A DNA stretch of 64,000 nucleotides from Brevundimonas guildfordensis (GTDB taxonomy: Bacteria; Pseudomonadota; Alphaproteobacteria; Caulobacterales; Caulobacteraceae): positions 1,488,001-1,552,000 of the forward strand of contig NZ_JACSQU010000001.1 of assembly GCF_014836405.1 (NCBI RefSeq), given 5' to 3'. Position numbers and translations under genes: made by a program. Under the pieces are notes generated by a model. It ran no database searches and was not told the DNA's origin. It saw only the letters and a list, made by a program, of their open reading frames with translations. Below are positions 34,608 to 45,225 of this stretch, in pieces. How positions within the stretch are numbered: the first letter of the stretch is position 1; each line of letters opens with the position of its first letter.

Positions 34608-36299
34608 ATGAGTTCAACCGCCGACGCTCCGACTTCCGCCCCGCCGCCCGCCCCGCCCGAGCGCCCATCCGCCCTGGCGCCGCTGCGGCACCCGATCTTC
34701 CGGGCGGTGTGGATCACCAGTCTGGTGACCAATTTCGGCGGGCTGATCCAGTCGGTCGGCGCGGCCTGGATGATGACCTCCATCGCCTCGGCCCAGATGG
34801 TCGCCCTGGTGCAGGCGTCGGTCACCCTGCCGATCATGCTGCTGTCGCTGGCGGCCGGGGCGCTGGCCGACACGGTGGACCGGCGCAGGATCATGCTGGC
34901 GGCCCAGACCTTCATGCTGCTGGTCTCGGCCGGACTGGCGGCGATGACCTACATGGGTTGGATCACGCCCTGGGTGTTGCTGACCTTCACCTTCCTGATC
35001 GGCTGCGGCGTCGCCTTCAACGGCCCGGCGTGGCAGGCGTCGGTCGGCGACATGGTCCCGCGCGAAGACCTGGCCGGGGCCGTGACCATCAACTCCATGG
35101 GCTTCAACATGGCCCGCAGCGTGGGTCCAGCGCTGGGCGGCCTGATCGTGGCGGCGGCTGGCGCGGCGGCGGCCTTTGCGGTCAACGCCTTCAGCTATCT
35201 GGGCCTGCTGTTCGTGCTGTTCCGCTGGAAGCCCGAGCGGCCCAAGCAGACCCTGCCGCGCGAAGGCCTGCTGGCGGCCATGGCGGGGGGCGTGCGCTAC
35301 GCCTTCCTGTCGCCGCGCGTGACGGCGGTGCTGCTGCGCGCCGTGGTGTTCGGCGTCGGCGCCAGCGCGGTCCAGGCCCTGATGCCCGTGGTGGCGCGCG
35401 AGAACGGCGGCGGGCCGCTGGCTTTCGGCCTGCTGCTGGGTTCGTTCGGCGTGGGCGCGGTGGGCGGCGCCCTGTTCGTCGGTCGGCTGCGCGCGAAATA
35501 CGAGACGGAGACCATCGTCCGCGTCGCCGCCCTGGTCTTTGCGGCGGCTGCAGTGGGCCTGGGCTACATCCCCTGGCTGGCGGTCACCTTGCCGGCGCTG
35601 ATGCTGGCCGGGGCGGGCTGGGTGCTGGTGCTGTCCAGCTTCAACGTCACGGTGCAGATGTCGGTGCCGCGCTGGGTCGTGGCGCGGGCGCTGTCGCTCT
35701 ACCAGATGGCGGCCTTTGGCGGCATGGCCGGCGGCAGCTGGCTGTGGGGGGCGCTGGCCCAGTCCTATGGCGTCGAGATCGCCCTGGCGGTCTCGGCCGG
35801 AGTGCTGGTGTTCTGCGTGCTGATCGGCCTGAGGGTGCCGCTGCCGTCGACCGCCAATCTGAACATGGACCTGCTGCGCCGCTGGACCGAGCCGCAGACC
35901 ACCCTGGCGATAGAGCCCCGCAGCGGGCCGATCATCGTCTCCATCGCCTATCGTATTCGCGAGGAGGACATCGACGCCTTCCTGGCCCTGATGGACGAGC
36001 GGCGCCGCATCCGCCGCCGCGACGGCGCGCGCCAATGGCGCGTGATGCGCGACCTGGCCGAGCCTCAGGTGTGGGTCGAGAAATATCAGACGCCGACCTG
36101 GCTGGACTACATCCGTCACAATCAGCGCATCACCCACGCCGACGCCGCGATCAACGAGGGCATCCGCGCCCTGCACCAGGGACCGGACAAGCCCGTCGTG
36201 CACCGCATGATCGAGCGCACCACCGTCCCCCTGGCCGCCAATCTGCACGGCGACCGCCACTATGGAGAGCCCCTGACCGACCCGACCCGATCCTCCTGA
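34608..36299 (+). CDS. MFS_3-family exporter with C-terminal ferredoxin-like extension
   Basis: A 563-aa transporter. Residues 25-420 form twelve helices of the EntS/MFS_3 type, with the loop motif [13 protein letters not shown] between helices 2 and 3. After helix 12 a soluble domain of about 125 residues follows ([20 protein letters not shown], then [20 protein letters not shown]), which has the beta-alpha-beta look of an antibiotic-biosynthesis-monooxygenase/dimeric ferredoxin-like domain. This fusion is known in the family; its role is unclear. GAGGAG lies 10 bases before ATG 34608. The substrate is unknown; siderophores or drugs are candidates. Confidence 0.85.
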   Translation: MSSTADAPTSAPPPAPPERPSALAPLRHPIFRAVWITSLVTNFGGLIQSVGAAWMMTSIASAQMVALVQASVTLPIMLLSLAAGALADTVDRRRIMLAAQTFMLLVSAGLAAMTYMGWITPWVLLTFTFLIGCGVAFNGPAWQASVGDMVPREDLAGAVTINSMGFNMARSVGPALGGLIVAAAGAAAAFAVNAFSYLGLLFVLFRWKPERPKQTLPREGLLAAMAGGVRYAFLSPRVTAVLLRAVVFGVGASAVQALMPVVARENGGGPLAFGLLLGSFGVGAVGGALFVGRLRAKYETETIVRVAALVFAAAAVGLGYIPWLAVTLPALMLAGAGWVLVLSSFNVTVQMSVPRWVVARALSLYQMAAFGGMAGGSWLWGALAQSYGVEIALAVSAGVLVFCVLIGLRVPLPSTANLNMDLLRRWTEPQTTLAIEPRSGPIIVSIAYRIREEDIDAFLALMDERRRIRRRDGARQWRVMRDLAEPQVWVEKYQTPTWLDYIRHNQRITHADAAINEGIRALHQGPDKPVVHRMIERTTVPLAANLHGDRHYGEPLTDPTRSS

Positions 36300-36476
36300 G
36301 ACCGACCCGTCGCGCTTGCTCGATATGTTGAGCAAATAATCGACCGTGATCGCCCGAACACAGGCAGTCCTTATCAAGCCTGTCGATATTGCAGCGCACA
36401 CAAACTGCGACTTGCACGATGGGCGCAAAATCTGGTCTAGGGAGCCACGCGTCTGGTTCGCGCAAGGTCAAGACCC

Positions 36477-37733
36477 ATGAAGATCGCAATCCTCGGCGCC
36501 GGCGTGATCGGCGTGACCACCGCCCACTACCTGGCCCGCCAGGGGCACGAGGTCACCGTCATCGACCGCCAGAGCGGTCCCGCGCTGGAGACCAGCTTCG
36601 CCAACGCCGGCGAGATCTCGCCCGGCTATTCCTCGCCCTGGGCGGCGCCGGGCATCCCGGCCAAGGCGGTGAAGTGGCTGTTCATGCGCCACGCGCCGCT
36701 GATCCTGCACCCCCAGATCAACGCCCCGACCGTGCGCTGGCTTCTGGCCCTGCTGCGCAACTGCACCTCGGCCCGCTACGCGCTGAACAAGGCGCGCATG
36801 GTGCGTCTGGCCGATTACAGCCAGGTGGTGCAGACGGCGCTGAACGAGGAACTGGGCCTGGAGTACGACCACCGGACCCAGGGCACGCTGCAACTGTTCC
36901 GCACGCAAAAACAGCTGGACGGCATCTACAAGGACACCGAGGTCCTGCGCGAAGGCGGCGTTCCCTTCGAGGTGCTGGATCAGGACGGCTGCATCGCCGC
37001 CGAGCCGGGCCTGAAGGCCACCCGCGACCTGTTCGTCGGCGGCCTGCGTCTGCCGCGCGACGAGACGGGCGACTGCTTCAAGTTCACCGTCGCCCTGGCC
37101 GATCACGCCGCCGCGACGCAGGGCGTGACCTTCCAGTACGGCACGACCATTCAGGGCCTGATCGGCGAGGGCGGCCGGATCACCGGGGTCCAGACCGACA
37201 AGGGCGTGGTCACGGCCGACGCCTATGTGCTGGCGCTGGGCTCCTATTCGCCGATGATGGTCAAGCCGCTGGGCATGACCCTGCCGGTCTATCCGGTGAA
37301 GGGCTATTCGATCACCGCCCCGATCATCAATGAGCTGGCCGCGCCGGTCTCGACCATCATGGACGAGAGCTACAAGGTGGCCATCACCCGCCTGGGCGAC
37401 CGCATCCGCGTCGGCGGCATGGCCGAGATCGCCGGCTTCTCCGACGCCCTGCCCGAGCGTCGCCGCAACACGCTGGAGCACTCGGTCGGCTCGCTGTTCC
37501 CCGGCGCGGGCGACCTGAAGGCGGCGAGCTACTGGTCGGGCCTGCGCCCGATGACGCCGGACGGCACGCCGGTCATCGGCAAGACCAAGATCGACAATCT
37601 GTTCCTGAACACCGGCCACGGCACGCTGGGCTGGACGATGGCGTGCGGCTCGGCCCGCGTCATCGCCGACCTGATCAGCGGCCAGACGCCCGACATCGAG
37701 ACGGCCGACCTGGGCATCGCGCGTTACGGCTGA
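36477..37733 (+). CDS. dadA: D-amino acid dehydrogenase small subunit
   Basis: A 418-aa FAD-dependent dehydrogenase that oxidises D-amino acids (mainly D-alanine) to keto acids, passing electrons to the quinone pool. The dinucleotide motif is at the very N-terminus ([20 protein letters not shown], acidic end of strand in VIDRQ), [20 protein letters not shown] follows as in E. coli DadA, and the C-terminal FAD signature is [17 protein letters not shown]. The length matches (432 in E. coli). The 177-base upstream region is A/T-rich and likely carries the promoter. No alanine racemase gene (dadX) is adjacent. Confidence 0.93.
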   Translation: MKIAILGAGVIGVTTAHYLARQGHEVTVIDRQSGPALETSFANAGEISPGYSSPWAAPGIPAKAVKWLFMRHAPLILHPQINAPTVRWLLALLRNCTSARYALNKARMVRLADYSQVVQTALNEELGLEYDHRTQGTLQLFRTQKQLDGIYKDTEVLREGGVPFEVLDQDGCIAAEPGLKATRDLFVGGLRLPRDETGDCFKFTVALADHAAATQGVTFQYGTTIQGLIGEGGRITGVQTDKGVVTADAYVLALGSYSPMMVKPLGMTLPVYPVKGYSITAPIINELAAPVSTIMDESYKVAITRLGDRIRVGGMAEIAGFSDALPERRRNTLEHSVGSLFPGAGDLKAASYWSGLRPMTPDGTPVIGKTKIDNLFLNTGHGTLGWTMACGSARVIADLISGQTPDIETADLGIARYG

Positions 37734-37739
37734 CCCCAC

Positions 37740-37762
37740 CCTTCTCCCGTTGCGGGAGAAGG
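37740..37762. repeat. REP-like hairpin between dadA and cheE
   Basis: A perfect 10-bp stem, CCTTCTCCCG (37740-37749) and CGGGAGAAGG (37753-37762), with loop TTG, lies between two convergent genes. No T-run follows. The same arms recur at 51641-51661, 51862-51882 and 57202-57224, so this is a dispersed palindromic element that may also terminate transcription. Confidence 0.6.
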
Positions 37763-37765
37763 CGC

Positions 37766-38218
37766 TCAGGCTCTGGCCTTCATCGCCACGGCCTTCAGGC
37801 CGGTCAGCAGCTGGTCCGTCGCCGCATCGCGTTCGCAGCCGGCGTTGAGGATCAGCCGCAGCGCCTGCACGTGCACCTGCACCGGCGGCCAGTCCCAGGC
37901 GTCCGCAGACGTCATGCGGTCCGCGACGTCGGCCAGGCTGTACCCCGCATCGAACAGCGGTCCGGTGTCGAAGAAGCCCGCCAGATCGACAACGCGCGAC
38001 GCCAGCCGATAGACCTCAGCGGCGGACGCCTCCGGACGCGCGGCGCACAGGGCTTCCAAGCCAGCGACAGCCGCCTCGATCTCAGCCATGACCTCCGCCC
38101 TGTGATGGCCCAGGCGTTCGTTGGCGCGGCGCTCGACGTCGCTGAGCGTGCGACCGCCCGGCTGAGCCATCTGCTGCGCCAGGGAGGTCTGGATCTTGGT
38201 CGTCACGGCCTCGGTCAC
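37766..38218 (-). CDS. cheE: Chemotaxis-operon protein CheE (Caulobacter type)
   Basis: A 150-aa soluble, helical protein without catalytic motifs, last in the chemotaxis operon, where Caulobacter has cheE. Two helical parts can be seen: SDVERRANERLGHHRAEVMA and a second half with DLAGFFDTGPLFDAGYSLAD and WPPVQVHVQALRLIL. The name rests on position and size; I cannot check the identity. The biochemical role of CheE is not known beyond involvement in chemotaxis. Its start overlaps the cheYIII stop by 4 bases. Confidence 0.65.
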   Translation of the reverse strand: MTEAVTTKIQTSLAQQMAQPGGRTLSDVERRANERLGHHRAEVMAEIEAAVAGLEALCAARPEASAAEVYRLASRVVDLAGFFDTGPLFDAGYSLADVADRMTSADAWDWPPVQVHVQALRLILNAGCERDAATDQLLTGLKAVAMKARA

Positions 38219-38802
38219 AGCGTCACCCTCTGCGGCTTCAACAGCATGTCGATATCGGCCTGGTCCATATTCTCCTCAACCGCGTGGCCGATATGGGCCG
38301 ACAGGTCGCCCTTGCGGCGTCCCGCCATGCCTACAGGCGGGCCGAAATTGCGCACGCGCCGGTCCGGACCCACGTAGGTTTCGCACTCGACGAATTCGCG
38401 CTCATCGCGCGCCAGCCACAGGATGCGCTTCAACAGCACAGCCGGCGTCAGGGGCTTGGTGATGACGAAGCTGACGCCGCAGTCGCGGCCTTCCTGCACC
38501 TTGGACTGGGAAGCGTGGCCGGTGACCAGGATGACCGGCGTATAGCGCATCGGCGCCGGCGTCTCGCGCCTGAGCCAGCGGGTGAAGGCGTAGCCGTCCA
38601 TCTCGGGGTCGCCGCAGTCGATCACGATCAGATCGACCGGACGCTTCTGCAGGACCTTCACCGCCTCCACGGCCGAGGGGCGTTTGATCTGCTCCTTGAC
38701 ACCGAAGCCCTGAAAAATCGAGCCGAGCATGTCCAGCGCCTGCGGCGTGTCGTCGACCAGCAAGACCGTCGACTGCTCCAGATTGATGCGGTCGTCGGCC
38801 AT
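38215..38802 (-). CDS. cheYIII: CheY-like receiver with C-terminal extension (CheYIII position)
   Basis: A 195-aa protein: a CheY-type receiver (VLLVDDTPQALDML, phosphorylation Asp in VIDCGDPEMDG, Thr in VTGHAS, Lys in VITKPL) and about 65 extra residues with YVGPDRRVRN and GMAGRRKGD, followed by a Met-rich end. The GPDRR...GRRKGD pattern is found on several alphaproteobacterial receivers of unknown purpose. It is not a classical 120-residue CheY, so motor binding is uncertain. It is encoded between cheU and cheE as in Caulobacter. Confidence 0.75.
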   Translation of the reverse strand: MADDRINLEQSTVLLVDDTPQALDMLGSIFQGFGVKEQIKRPSAVEAVKVLQKRPVDLIVIDCGDPEMDGYAFTRWLRRETPAPMRYTPVILVTGHASQSKVQEGRDCGVSFVITKPLTPAVLLKRILWLARDEREFVECETYVGPDRRVRNFGPPVGMAGRRKGDLSAHIGHAVEENMDQADIDMLLKPQRVTL

Positions 38803-38806
38803 TAGC

Positions 38807-39184
38807 TCAGAACAGTTGCAGCACGCCCGCAGGCGGGGCGTCGGGGTCGGCGGCGTCCGGATCGTCGGCCGGCGTCGCTGCCGGGCGCGCGCGGTGCGCC
38901 GTTTCCTGCATCCGCTCGGCCATCTCGGCGAGCGGCAGGGCCGCCAGGGCGGTGTCCATCGGCTGTTCGTCGGCCACGGCCTGAGCCAGTCCGGCCAGGG
39001 CCTCGATGCGCTGGGACAGGACGTCGAAACTCTGGCTGCGCGTCAGATAGCTCAGCCGCGTCTCGGCCGGCAGCTGGCGCAGCAGCTCGGACACCAGGCC
39101 GCCGGCCGCCTCGATCTCGGCGCGGATGTCCGCCAGTTCGGCCGCCATGGCGGCCAGCAGGTCGCGATTGTCCGTCTCGGCCAT
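38807..39184 (-). CDS. cheU: Chemotaxis-operon protein CheU (Caulobacter type)
   Basis: A 125-aa helical protein, strongly acidic, with a coiled-coil-like first half (MAAELADIRAEIEAAGGLVS, SFDVLSQRIEALAG) and a Pro/Ala/Asp-rich tail ending in GVLQLF. No known domain. Its place between cheD and cheYIII is that of cheU in Caulobacter. The first base of the gene overlaps the cheD stop. The adjacent cheD product also ends in a similar short hydrophobic tail (NLELF), an interesting similarity. Function unknown. Confidence 0.6.
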   Translation of the reverse strand: MAETDNRDLLAAMAAELADIRAEIEAAGGLVSELLRQLPAETRLSYLTRSQSFDVLSQRIEALAGLAQAVADEQPMDTALAALPLAEMAERMQETAHRARPAATPADDPDAADPDAPPAGVLQLF

Positions 39185-39729
39185 CAAAACAGCTCCAGAT
39201 TCCCGGTCGCCACGGGCGTGGGCGACGGCGTGGCGGGCGGCAGACTGGCGCCGTCCGTCACCGCGCGCTGCCGCGCCCGACCGCTGACCGGCCAATAGTG
39301 AAGGCGACGCCCCCCGGCGCCCCTCAGACTGCGGCTGACGACGGGGATGCCCTCGTCCGCCAGGAATTTCTCGGCGAAATCGGCGTTGGCCGCCCCGATG
39401 TCGGTCAGGGCGTCGAACATCCGGCCGCCGCCGAACAGCTTGGCCTCCAGCCGGTCGCGCCGTCCACCCGCTTTTAGCACGTCGTTGATCAGCACTTCCA
39501 TCAGATAGGCGCCGTAGCGGCGGCTGGCGCCCGCGTCGGCCCCCGCGCCTTCGGGCAACAGGAAGTGATTCATGCCCCCGACGCCGGCTTCCGGATCGCG
39601 CAGGCAAAGGGCCACGCAGCTGCCCAGGACCGTAGTCAGCACCACCTCGGGATCGGACGACACATAGTGATCGCCCTGCCCCACGTGCACGCGCCGCTCG
39701 ACCGGCTCCTGAGCGGCCGCGCCGATCAC
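39184..39729 (-). CDS. cheD: Chemoreceptor glutamine deamidase CheD
   Basis: A 181-aa deamidase that converts receptor glutamines to glutamate. The catalytic Cys lies in [12 protein letters not shown] and the His in [11 protein letters not shown]; the conserved [20 protein letters not shown] block follows. The N-terminus ([15 protein letters not shown]) is typical. A tail after residue 150 is longer than in Bacillus CheD and ends NLELF. It overlaps cheYII upstream by 4 bases and cheU downstream by 1. Confidence 0.93.
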   Translation of the reverse strand: MIGAAAQEPVERRVHVGQGDHYVSSDPEVVLTTVLGSCVALCLRDPEAGVGGMNHFLLPEGAGADAGASRRYGAYLMEVLINDVLKAGGRRDRLEAKLFGGGRMFDALTDIGAANADFAEKFLADEGIPVVSRSLRGAGGRRLHYWPVSGRARQRAVTDGASLPPATPSPTPVATGNLELF

Positions 39730-40115
39730 GTCAGCGGGCCGAAGACCGCTTCCAGCTTTTCTTTCAGCTGGGCGGTGGTGAAGGGCTTCACCAGATAGTT
39801 GTTCACGCCGAATTGCACGGCGCGCTGAACCAGTTCGCGGTCAGCCCGGCCGGTCAACATGATGAAGGCCGTCTTTGACAGCGGCGGATGCGCCCGGATG
39901 GCGCGCAGCAGGCTGAGCCCGTCCAGGTTCGGCATGTTGAAGTCCGAAATGACCAGGTGGACCGGCTGGACCAGCAGGGACCGCAGGGCGACCTCGCCGT
40001 CCGGCGCCTCCTCGATGTCGCGCATGCCGATCTGCTGCAGGCTGGTGCGGACCAAGGCGCGCATCGTCAGCTGATCGTCGACGACAAGGGTGCGGATGGC
40101 GGAGGCGGCGGGCAT
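39726..40115 (-). CDS. cheYII: Response regulator CheYII
   Basis: A 129-aa single receiver domain. The acidic pocket is in [13 protein letters not shown], the phosphorylation Asp in [13 protein letters not shown], Thr in MLTGRAD and Lys in YLVKPFT. It lies 8 bases after cheB and overlaps cheD. In Caulobacter the equivalent CheYII is the main motor-binding regulator; here the assignment rests on operon position. Confidence 0.88.
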   Translation of the reverse strand: MPAASAIRTLVVDDQLTMRALVRTSLQQIGMRDIEEAPDGEVALRSLLVQPVHLVISDFNMPNLDGLSLLRAIRAHPPLSKTAFIMLTGRADRELVQRAVQFGVNNYLVKPFTTAQLKEKLEAVFGPLT

Positions 40116-40123
40116 GAACGTCC

Positions 40124-41161
40124 TTACGCGACAGACTGGGGCGCGGCCGTGCGGGCGGCGCAGGATTCGAGGATGGCCGGGGCCATGCGGGACAGGGGCA
40201 ACTGGCGCTCGACGGCGCCGATATCGAAGGCGGCGCGCGGCATCCCATAGACGACGCAGGACGCCTCGTCCTGGCCCAGGGTGCGCGCGCCGGCCTGGCG
40301 CATGGCCAGCAGCCCCTTGGCTCCGTCCTTGCCCATACCGGTCAGGATGACGCCCGTCATCGGGCGGCCCAGCTGGGCGACCGAACCGAACAGCACGTCG
40401 ACCGAGGGGCGGTGGCCGTTGACCGGATCGGCGGCGACCAGGCGGCAGCGCCCGCCCGAGGCGACGAGGTGCGCGTCCCCGCCCGGCGCGATGTAGACAT
40501 GACCCGGCTTCAGCGGCGCGCCGTCCTCGGCCTCGCTGACCGTGGCGGCCGAGGCCTTGTTCAGGCGGGCGGCGAAGTTCTTGGTGAAGCTGGCGGGCAT
40601 GTGCTGGGTCACCAGCGTCGCCGGACAGTCGGCCGGGAAGGCCGACAGGATGGTCAGCAAGGCCTCGACCCCGCCCGTGGACGAACCGATGGCCAGCACA
40701 TGGTTGGGGTCGGCGTGATAGACGCCCTCGTGCCCCTGAACCGCGCGGGTCTCCAGAGGCCGGACGCGCGAGCGGGCGGCCACCTTCACCTTCTCGGCCA
40801 GGTCGCCGAAGGCTTCCTGAACCGGCACGCCCGGCGCCGGCTTGGCTACGGCGTCGACGGCGCCGACCTCCAGCGCAGCCAGGGTCACGTCGGTCCCCGC
40901 ATGGGTCAGGGTCGAGACCATGACCACCGGCATGGGCCGCAGCCGCATGATCTTCTCCAGGAACTCCAGCCCGTTCATATTGGGCATTTCGACGTCCAGG
41001 GTGAGGACGTCGGGGTTGAGCTCCTTGATCTTGGTGCGCGCCTCCAGCGGATCGGCGGCCGTGCCGACCACGGTGATCTCCGGATCGCGACGCAGGACGG
41101 CGCTGATCAGGCTGCGCATGGTGGCGCTGTCGTCCACCACCAGGACCGAGACGGCGCTCAT
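40124..41161 (-). CDS. cheB: Chemotaxis protein-glutamate methylesterase CheB
   Basis: A 345-aa protein: receiver domain ([15 protein letters not shown], Asp in [12 protein letters not shown], Lys in VAKPAPG) and a C-terminal methylesterase with Ser in [13 protein letters not shown], His in THMP-type [12 protein letters not shown] and Asp in [10 protein letters not shown]. It removes methyl groups from receptors and acts after phosphorylation by CheA. The true start is ATG 41161, which overlaps the cheR stop; the frame opens further upstream only inside cheR. Confidence 0.95.
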   Translation of the reverse strand: MSAVSVLVVDDSATMRSLISAVLRRDPEITVVGTAADPLEARTKIKELNPDVLTLDVEMPNMNGLEFLEKIMRLRPMPVVMVSTLTHAGTDVTLAALEVGAVDAVAKPAPGVPVQEAFGDLAEKVKVAARSRVRPLETRAVQGHEGVYHADPNHVLAIGSSTGGVEALLTILSAFPADCPATLVTQHMPASFTKNFAARLNKASAATVSEAEDGAPLKPGHVYIAPGGDAHLVASGGRCRLVAADPVNGHRPSVDVLFGSVAQLGRPMTGVILTGMGKDGAKGLLAMRQAGARTLGQDEASCVVYGMPRAAFDIGAVERQLPLSRMAPAILESCAARTAAPQSVA

Positions 41162-42024
41162 GCCCCGGCTCCCTTGACGTAGGTGGTCAGTCCCGCCGGT
41201 TTCAGTGCAGCCGCAGCCGGACCCGTCACCCGCTCGGAATGGCCGATGTAGAGGACGCCGCCGGGGTTCAGGATCGGCGTGAACCGGCCCCAGACCCGCT
41301 GCTGGGTCGCGTCGTCGAAATAGATGACCACGTTGCGGCAGAAGATGACGTCGAAGCGGCCGCGCATCGGCCAGTCGCCGATCAGGTTCAGCTCCTTGAA
41401 CGTCACCAGACGCCGCAGCGCCGCATCGGCGCTGAACCGGCCGGGCGCGCCTGCGACCGGCTCGAAATGCTTGCGGGCCGCCGCCGGAACCGGGGTCAGC
41501 AGGTCCTCGGAATAGACCCCCGTCGCGCCCTCCGCGACCATGTTGGGGTCGATGTCGGTGGCCAGGATGCGCACGTCCAGGTCGGCCGCTTCGGGCAGGA
41601 CGTCCAGCACCGTCAGGGCCATTGAGTAAGGCTCCTGCCCGTTCGAGCACGCGGCGGACCACAGGCGCACGCGCCCGCCCGCCCGCGCCTTGGCGGCCAG
41701 CTCCGGCATCACCGTGTCGCGCAGATGATCGAAGTGGTGCGGTTCGCGGTAGAAGCGGGTGACGTTGGTGGTCAGGGCCGCCATCATCGCCTGGCGCTCG
41801 TCCACGCCCTCGACCCCGTCGATCAGGGCGCAGTAGTCGCGGAAGCTGCGCAGCCCCAGCAGGCGCAGCCGCTTGGCCAGGCGCGAATAGACCAGCGCGG
41901 CCTTGCCTTCGCTGAGGGCGATGCCCGCGTGGGCGTGCAGGGTCTGGGCGATGTGACGGAAATCCTCGGCCGTGAAGACGAACTCGCCTTCGACCAGAGC
42001 CTCCCGCCCGGCGACGCTCGTCAT
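41158..42024 (-). CDS. cheR: Chemotaxis protein methyltransferase CheR
   Basis: A 288-aa SAM-dependent methyltransferase that methylates receptor glutamates. The N-terminal helical domain ([20 protein letters not shown]) is followed by the SAM domain with [15 protein letters not shown] and [11 protein letters not shown], and the [15 protein letters not shown] block. Overlaps cheW and cheB by 4 bases each. The receptor encoded in this operon ends in WEEF, a tether suited to CheR. Confidence 0.95.
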   Translation of the reverse strand: MTSVAGREALVEGEFVFTAEDFRHIAQTLHAHAGIALSEGKAALVYSRLAKRLRLLGLRSFRDYCALIDGVEGVDERQAMMAALTTNVTRFYREPHHFDHLRDTVMPELAAKARAGGRVRLWSAACSNGQEPYSMALTVLDVLPEAADLDVRILATDIDPNMVAEGATGVYSEDLLTPVPAAARKHFEPVAGAPGRFSADAALRRLVTFKELNLIGDWPMRGRFDVIFCRNVVIYFDDATQQRVWGRFTPILNPGGVLYIGHSERVTGPAAAALKPAGLTTYVKGAGA

Positions 42025-42503
42025 GCCGCTTCGGCCTCGCTTTCCGGCAGGACGTGGTCCAGGTCGATCAGGCTGATCATGCGGCCGCCCTCGACGGCGA
42101 AGATGCCCTTCACGAAGGACTTCACCTGCTCGCTGGCCACGTCCGGGGTCGGCTGGATGGCCGCGTCCGACAGCTGCACGATGTCCGACACCGCATCGAC
42201 CAGCAGGCCGACCAGACGCGAACCGACATGGGCCACCATGATGACGTGGCGTTCGGTCGGCGCGCTGGTTTGCAGGCCGAAACGCGCGCCCAGGTCGATG
42301 ATCGGCAGCACGACCCCGCGCAGGTTGATCACGCCCTTCATATAGGCCGGCGAGCGCGGCAGGGGCGTGGCCGGGGTCCAGCCGCGGATTTCGCGCACGC
42401 TCATGATGTCGACGCAGAATTCCTGCTCGCCAATGCGAAAGGCGATCAGTTCGCGGTCGGTCCCGGCGACGTTCGGGCTCAGGGTTTGTTCAATCGGGGT
42501 CAT
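42021..42503 (-). CDS. cheW: Coupling protein CheW
   Basis: A 160-aa CheW that bridges the receptor and CheA. Typical blocks: [20 protein letters not shown], the [20 protein letters not shown] stretch, and [31 protein letters not shown] near residue 110. It starts 4 bases after the cheA stop and overlaps cheR. Confidence 0.95.
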   Translation of the reverse strand: MTPIEQTLSPNVAGTDRELIAFRIGEQEFCVDIMSVREIRGWTPATPLPRSPAYMKGVINLRGVVLPIIDLGARFGLQTSAPTERHVIMVAHVGSRLVGLLVDAVSDIVQLSDAAIQPTPDVASEQVKSFVKGIFAVEGGRMISLIDLDHVLPESEAEAA

Positions 42504-42507
42504 GGTC

Positions 42508-44829
42508 TCAGCTCGCCATCTGCAGGTCGGAACGCGACGGGGTTCGGGAACGCTTGGCGGTGACCAGGGCGTCGATGTCGAGGATCAGGGCCACGCGGCC
42601 GTCGCCCAGAATGGTGGCGGCGGCCACGCCCTCGACGTGGCGATAATGGGTTTCCAGGCTCTTGATGACGACCTGGCGCTGGCCGTGGATGGCGTCGACC
42701 AGCAGGGCGGCGCGCTGGCCGCTCTCGGTCTCGACGATCATCACCACCGCGCCCTTCAGGGCCGCCGGCTGGTCGCGGAAGCCCATGGCCTGCGCCACAT
42801 CCACCAGCGGCACGAAGGCCTCGCGGAAGCGCAGCACTGGATCGACCCCGCCGACGTAGTGGATATCGGCTTCGCTCGGCGTCAGGCTTTCAACGATCGC
42901 CGCCAGCGGCGCGACCAGGGTTTGTTCGCCAGCGCCGACCACCATGCCGTCCAGCACGGCCAGCGTCAGCGGCAGGCTGAGGGTGAAGGTCGAGCCCTTG
43001 CCCAGCACGGAGCTGATCGAGATGCGCCCGCCCAGCGACTGGATCGAGCGGCGCACCACGTCCATGCCCACGCCCCGGCCCGACAGGTCCGACACCTCGG
43101 TTGCGGTCGAGAAGCCGGGCAGGAAGATCAGATTGTCGATCTCGTCGTCTGACAGGACCGCGTCTTCGGCGATCAGGCCGCGCTCGACGGCGATGCCTCT
43201 GACGCGCGGGCGGTTGATGCCCTTGCCGTCGTCTGAAATCTCAATGACGATCCGGCCCGAGCGGTGCAGCGCCGCCAGGCGGACGGTCCCTTCGGCCGGT
43301 TTGCCCGCCGCCAGACGCTCCTCCGGGCCTTCCAGCCCATGGTCGATGGCGTTGCGCAGCATGTGGGTGATCGGGTCGGACAGGCGCTCGACCACGGTCT
43401 TGTCGACCTCCGTGTCCTCGCCGGAAGTGACCAGCTTCACCTTCTTGCCGGTGGCCTCGGCCGCCTCGCGCACCAGGCGCGGCATCCGCTGGAACACCGA
43501 CTTCACCGGCTGGGCGCGGATGGCCATGACGCTGTCCTGAATCTCGCGCGTCAGCAGCTCCAGGTCTTCGAGACCCAGGCCGATGTCGGACGAGCGGGCC
43601 AGACCGCTCTCGGTCACGCGCTGGGCCAGCATGGCCTGCTGGATGACCAGTTCCCCGACCGCATTGATCAGGCGGTCGACCCGCTCCAGATCGACGCGGA
43701 TCGTCACCGGCGCCGCGGCGGCGGGCGCCGCCTGCACAGGCGCCGGAGCGGCGGGCGCAGGCTTGGCGGCGACCGGCGGCGGCGCGACAGGGTCAACCAC
43801 AGGAGCGACCACAGGCGTCGCGGCGACAGGCGCGGGCGCCTCGGTCGGCGCAGCGCCGACCGAGGCCAGCAGGGCGGCGATGTCCAGTTCCGACGATGCA
43901 GCGCGCGCCAGAGCCGAGGCGTCGCTTTCCGCCTCAACAGCCGTAGGCGCAGCTTCGGCGGGGCCGTCGCCGGACAAAGGCGTGATGCTCAGGTCGCAGT
44001 CCATCTCCACGAAGTCGAAGACCTCGCGCACCTCCGCCTCGCTGGCGTCGCCGTCCAGTTCGATGGTCCAGATCAGATGGCTGTCGGTCGGCTCCAGCGC
44101 GTCCAGCAGCGGCAGGCCGCTGTCGTCCAGCTCGACCCGCGTCGGGCCCAGGCGCGCCAGTTCGCGCAGCAGCAGCCCGGTCTCATTGGCGCTGGCGTAG
44201 AGGCGCGGATGCGGGCGGAAGACGATCTTCCAGCCGCCCGCAGCGGCCGAAGCCGACAGGTCAGGCAGAGGCGCTGGAGCGGACAGGGGCGCCAAAGCGG
44301 CCAGATCCGGCAGCGGCGGCAGGTCGGGCAGATCCGGCAGGCCCGCCGGAGCCTCGAACGCCCCCAGATCCATCGCCACCGGGGTGAAGCCGAAGTCATC
44401 CTCTTCCGGCTCGGCGGCCGCGACCGGGGCGGTGCCGCCATAGGTCAGGGCCTCAAGCTCGGCGACCAGTCCCGCCGAACGCGCGGGATCGACGGGCGCG
44501 CCCGCGCCGCGCGCGGCGGCGACGTGGTCGGCCAGCACGTCGGACGCGCGCAGCAGGGTCTTCACCGTCGGATCGTCGCACGGCTTCCGGCCCGAGCGCA
44601 GCTCGTCCATCAGGGTCTCGAAAACGTGGGCGAAACGGACCAGATCTTCCAGCCCGAAGGCGCCCGCCCCGCCCTTGACCGAATGGACGGCGCGGAAGAC
44701 GGCGTTGATCACCTCGATGTCCGTCGAACCGGACTCCAGCGTCAGCAGATTGCCTTCCAGATCGGCGAGCAGCTCCTCGCACTCCTGAAAGAAGGTCGCC
44801 TTGATCGCCTCGAACGGATCGTCGCTCAT
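42508..44829 (-). CDS. cheA: Chemotaxis histidine kinase CheA
   Basis: A 773-aa CheA: HPt domain P1 with the phosphorylated H49 in [15 protein letters not shown], a middle region with a CheY-binding-like domain ([20 protein letters not shown]), a Pro/Ala linker of about 60 residues, dimerisation P3 ([20 protein letters not shown]), the ATPase P4 ([28 protein letters not shown]) and CheW-like P5. ATG 44829 was chosen over the open frame to 44877 because the HPt domain starts there. It lies 19 bases after cheYI. Confidence 0.96.
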   Translation of the reverse strand: MSDDPFEAIKATFFQECEELLADLEGNLLTLESGSTDIEVINAVFRAVHSVKGGAGAFGLEDLVRFAHVFETLMDELRSGRKPCDDPTVKTLLRASDVLADHVAAARGAGAPVDPARSAGLVAELEALTYGGTAPVAAAEPEEDDFGFTPVAMDLGAFEAPAGLPDLPDLPPLPDLAALAPLSAPAPLPDLSASAAAGGWKIVFRPHPRLYASANETGLLLRELARLGPTRVELDDSGLPLLDALEPTDSHLIWTIELDGDASEAEVREVFDFVEMDCDLSITPLSGDGPAEAAPTAVEAESDASALARAASSELDIAALLASVGAAPTEAPAPVAATPVVAPVVDPVAPPPVAAKPAPAAPAPVQAAPAAAAPVTIRVDLERVDRLINAVGELVIQQAMLAQRVTESGLARSSDIGLGLEDLELLTREIQDSVMAIRAQPVKSVFQRMPRLVREAAEATGKKVKLVTSGEDTEVDKTVVERLSDPITHMLRNAIDHGLEGPEERLAAGKPAEGTVRLAALHRSGRIVIEISDDGKGINRPRVRGIAVERGLIAEDAVLSDDEIDNLIFLPGFSTATEVSDLSGRGVGMDVVRRSIQSLGGRISISSVLGKGSTFTLSLPLTLAVLDGMVVGAGEQTLVAPLAAIVESLTPSEADIHYVGGVDPVLRFREAFVPLVDVAQAMGFRDQPAALKGAVVMIVETESGQRAALLVDAIHGQRQVVIKSLETHYRHVEGVAAATILGDGRVALILDIDALVTAKRSRTPSRSDLQMAS

Positions 44830-44848
44830 CGCCCCACGCCCCTTTTGC

Positions 44849-45214
44849 TTACGCCGCGACGCGACGCACAGCGTCAACCAGGCGCACGGGATCGAACGGC
44901 TTGACGATCCAGCCGGTGGCGCCGGCCTCGCGGGCGCGCTGCTTCTTGGCGGCGTCGCTCTCGGTCGTCAGGACCAGCACGGGAACGGCGCTGAAGGCCG
45001 GGTCGGCCCGCATCCCCTCGATGAAGCCGAAGCCGTCCATACGCGGCATGTTGATGTCGGTGATGACGATGTCGGGGCTTTCGGCCTGAAGCACCTCCAG
45101 ACCGTGGACGCCGTCCTCGGCCTGGACCACCCGATAGCCGGCGTCCTTGAGCGCCAGCATCAGCATGTCGCGCATGGTGCGCGAGTCGTCGACGGTCAGA
45201 ACGGTCTTGGTCAT
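44849..45214 (-). CDS. cheYI: Response regulator CheYI
   Basis: A 121-aa receiver protein. Acidic residues in LTVDDSRTMRDML, phosphorylation Asp in IVITDINMPRMDG, Thr in VLTTESD and Lys in WIVKPFD. The frame continues open upstream over the STAS gene, but ATG 45214 gives the canonical CheY N-terminus. It lies between the STAS gene and cheA as in Caulobacter. Confidence 0.92.
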   Translation of the reverse strand: MTKTVLTVDDSRTMRDMLMLALKDAGYRVVQAEDGVHGLEVLQAESPDIVITDINMPRMDGFGFIEGMRADPAFSAVPVLVLTTESDAAKKQRAREAGATGWIVKPFDPVRLVDAVRRVAA

Positions 45215-45225
45215 TGCGGGGCGTC

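Noticed and set aside
34429..34668. 80-residue extension of trhO upstream of GTG 34428
   Set aside because: The sequence is arginine/glycine-rich, crosses the promoter region shared with the MFS gene, and TrhO homologues begin near the GTG.
34614..36428. 604-codon open frame on the minus strand, opposite the MFS exporter
   Set aside because: The product is Gln/His/Arg/Gly-rich without hydrophobic core, and the plus strand encodes a clear transporter. It is a GC-rich antisense shadow.
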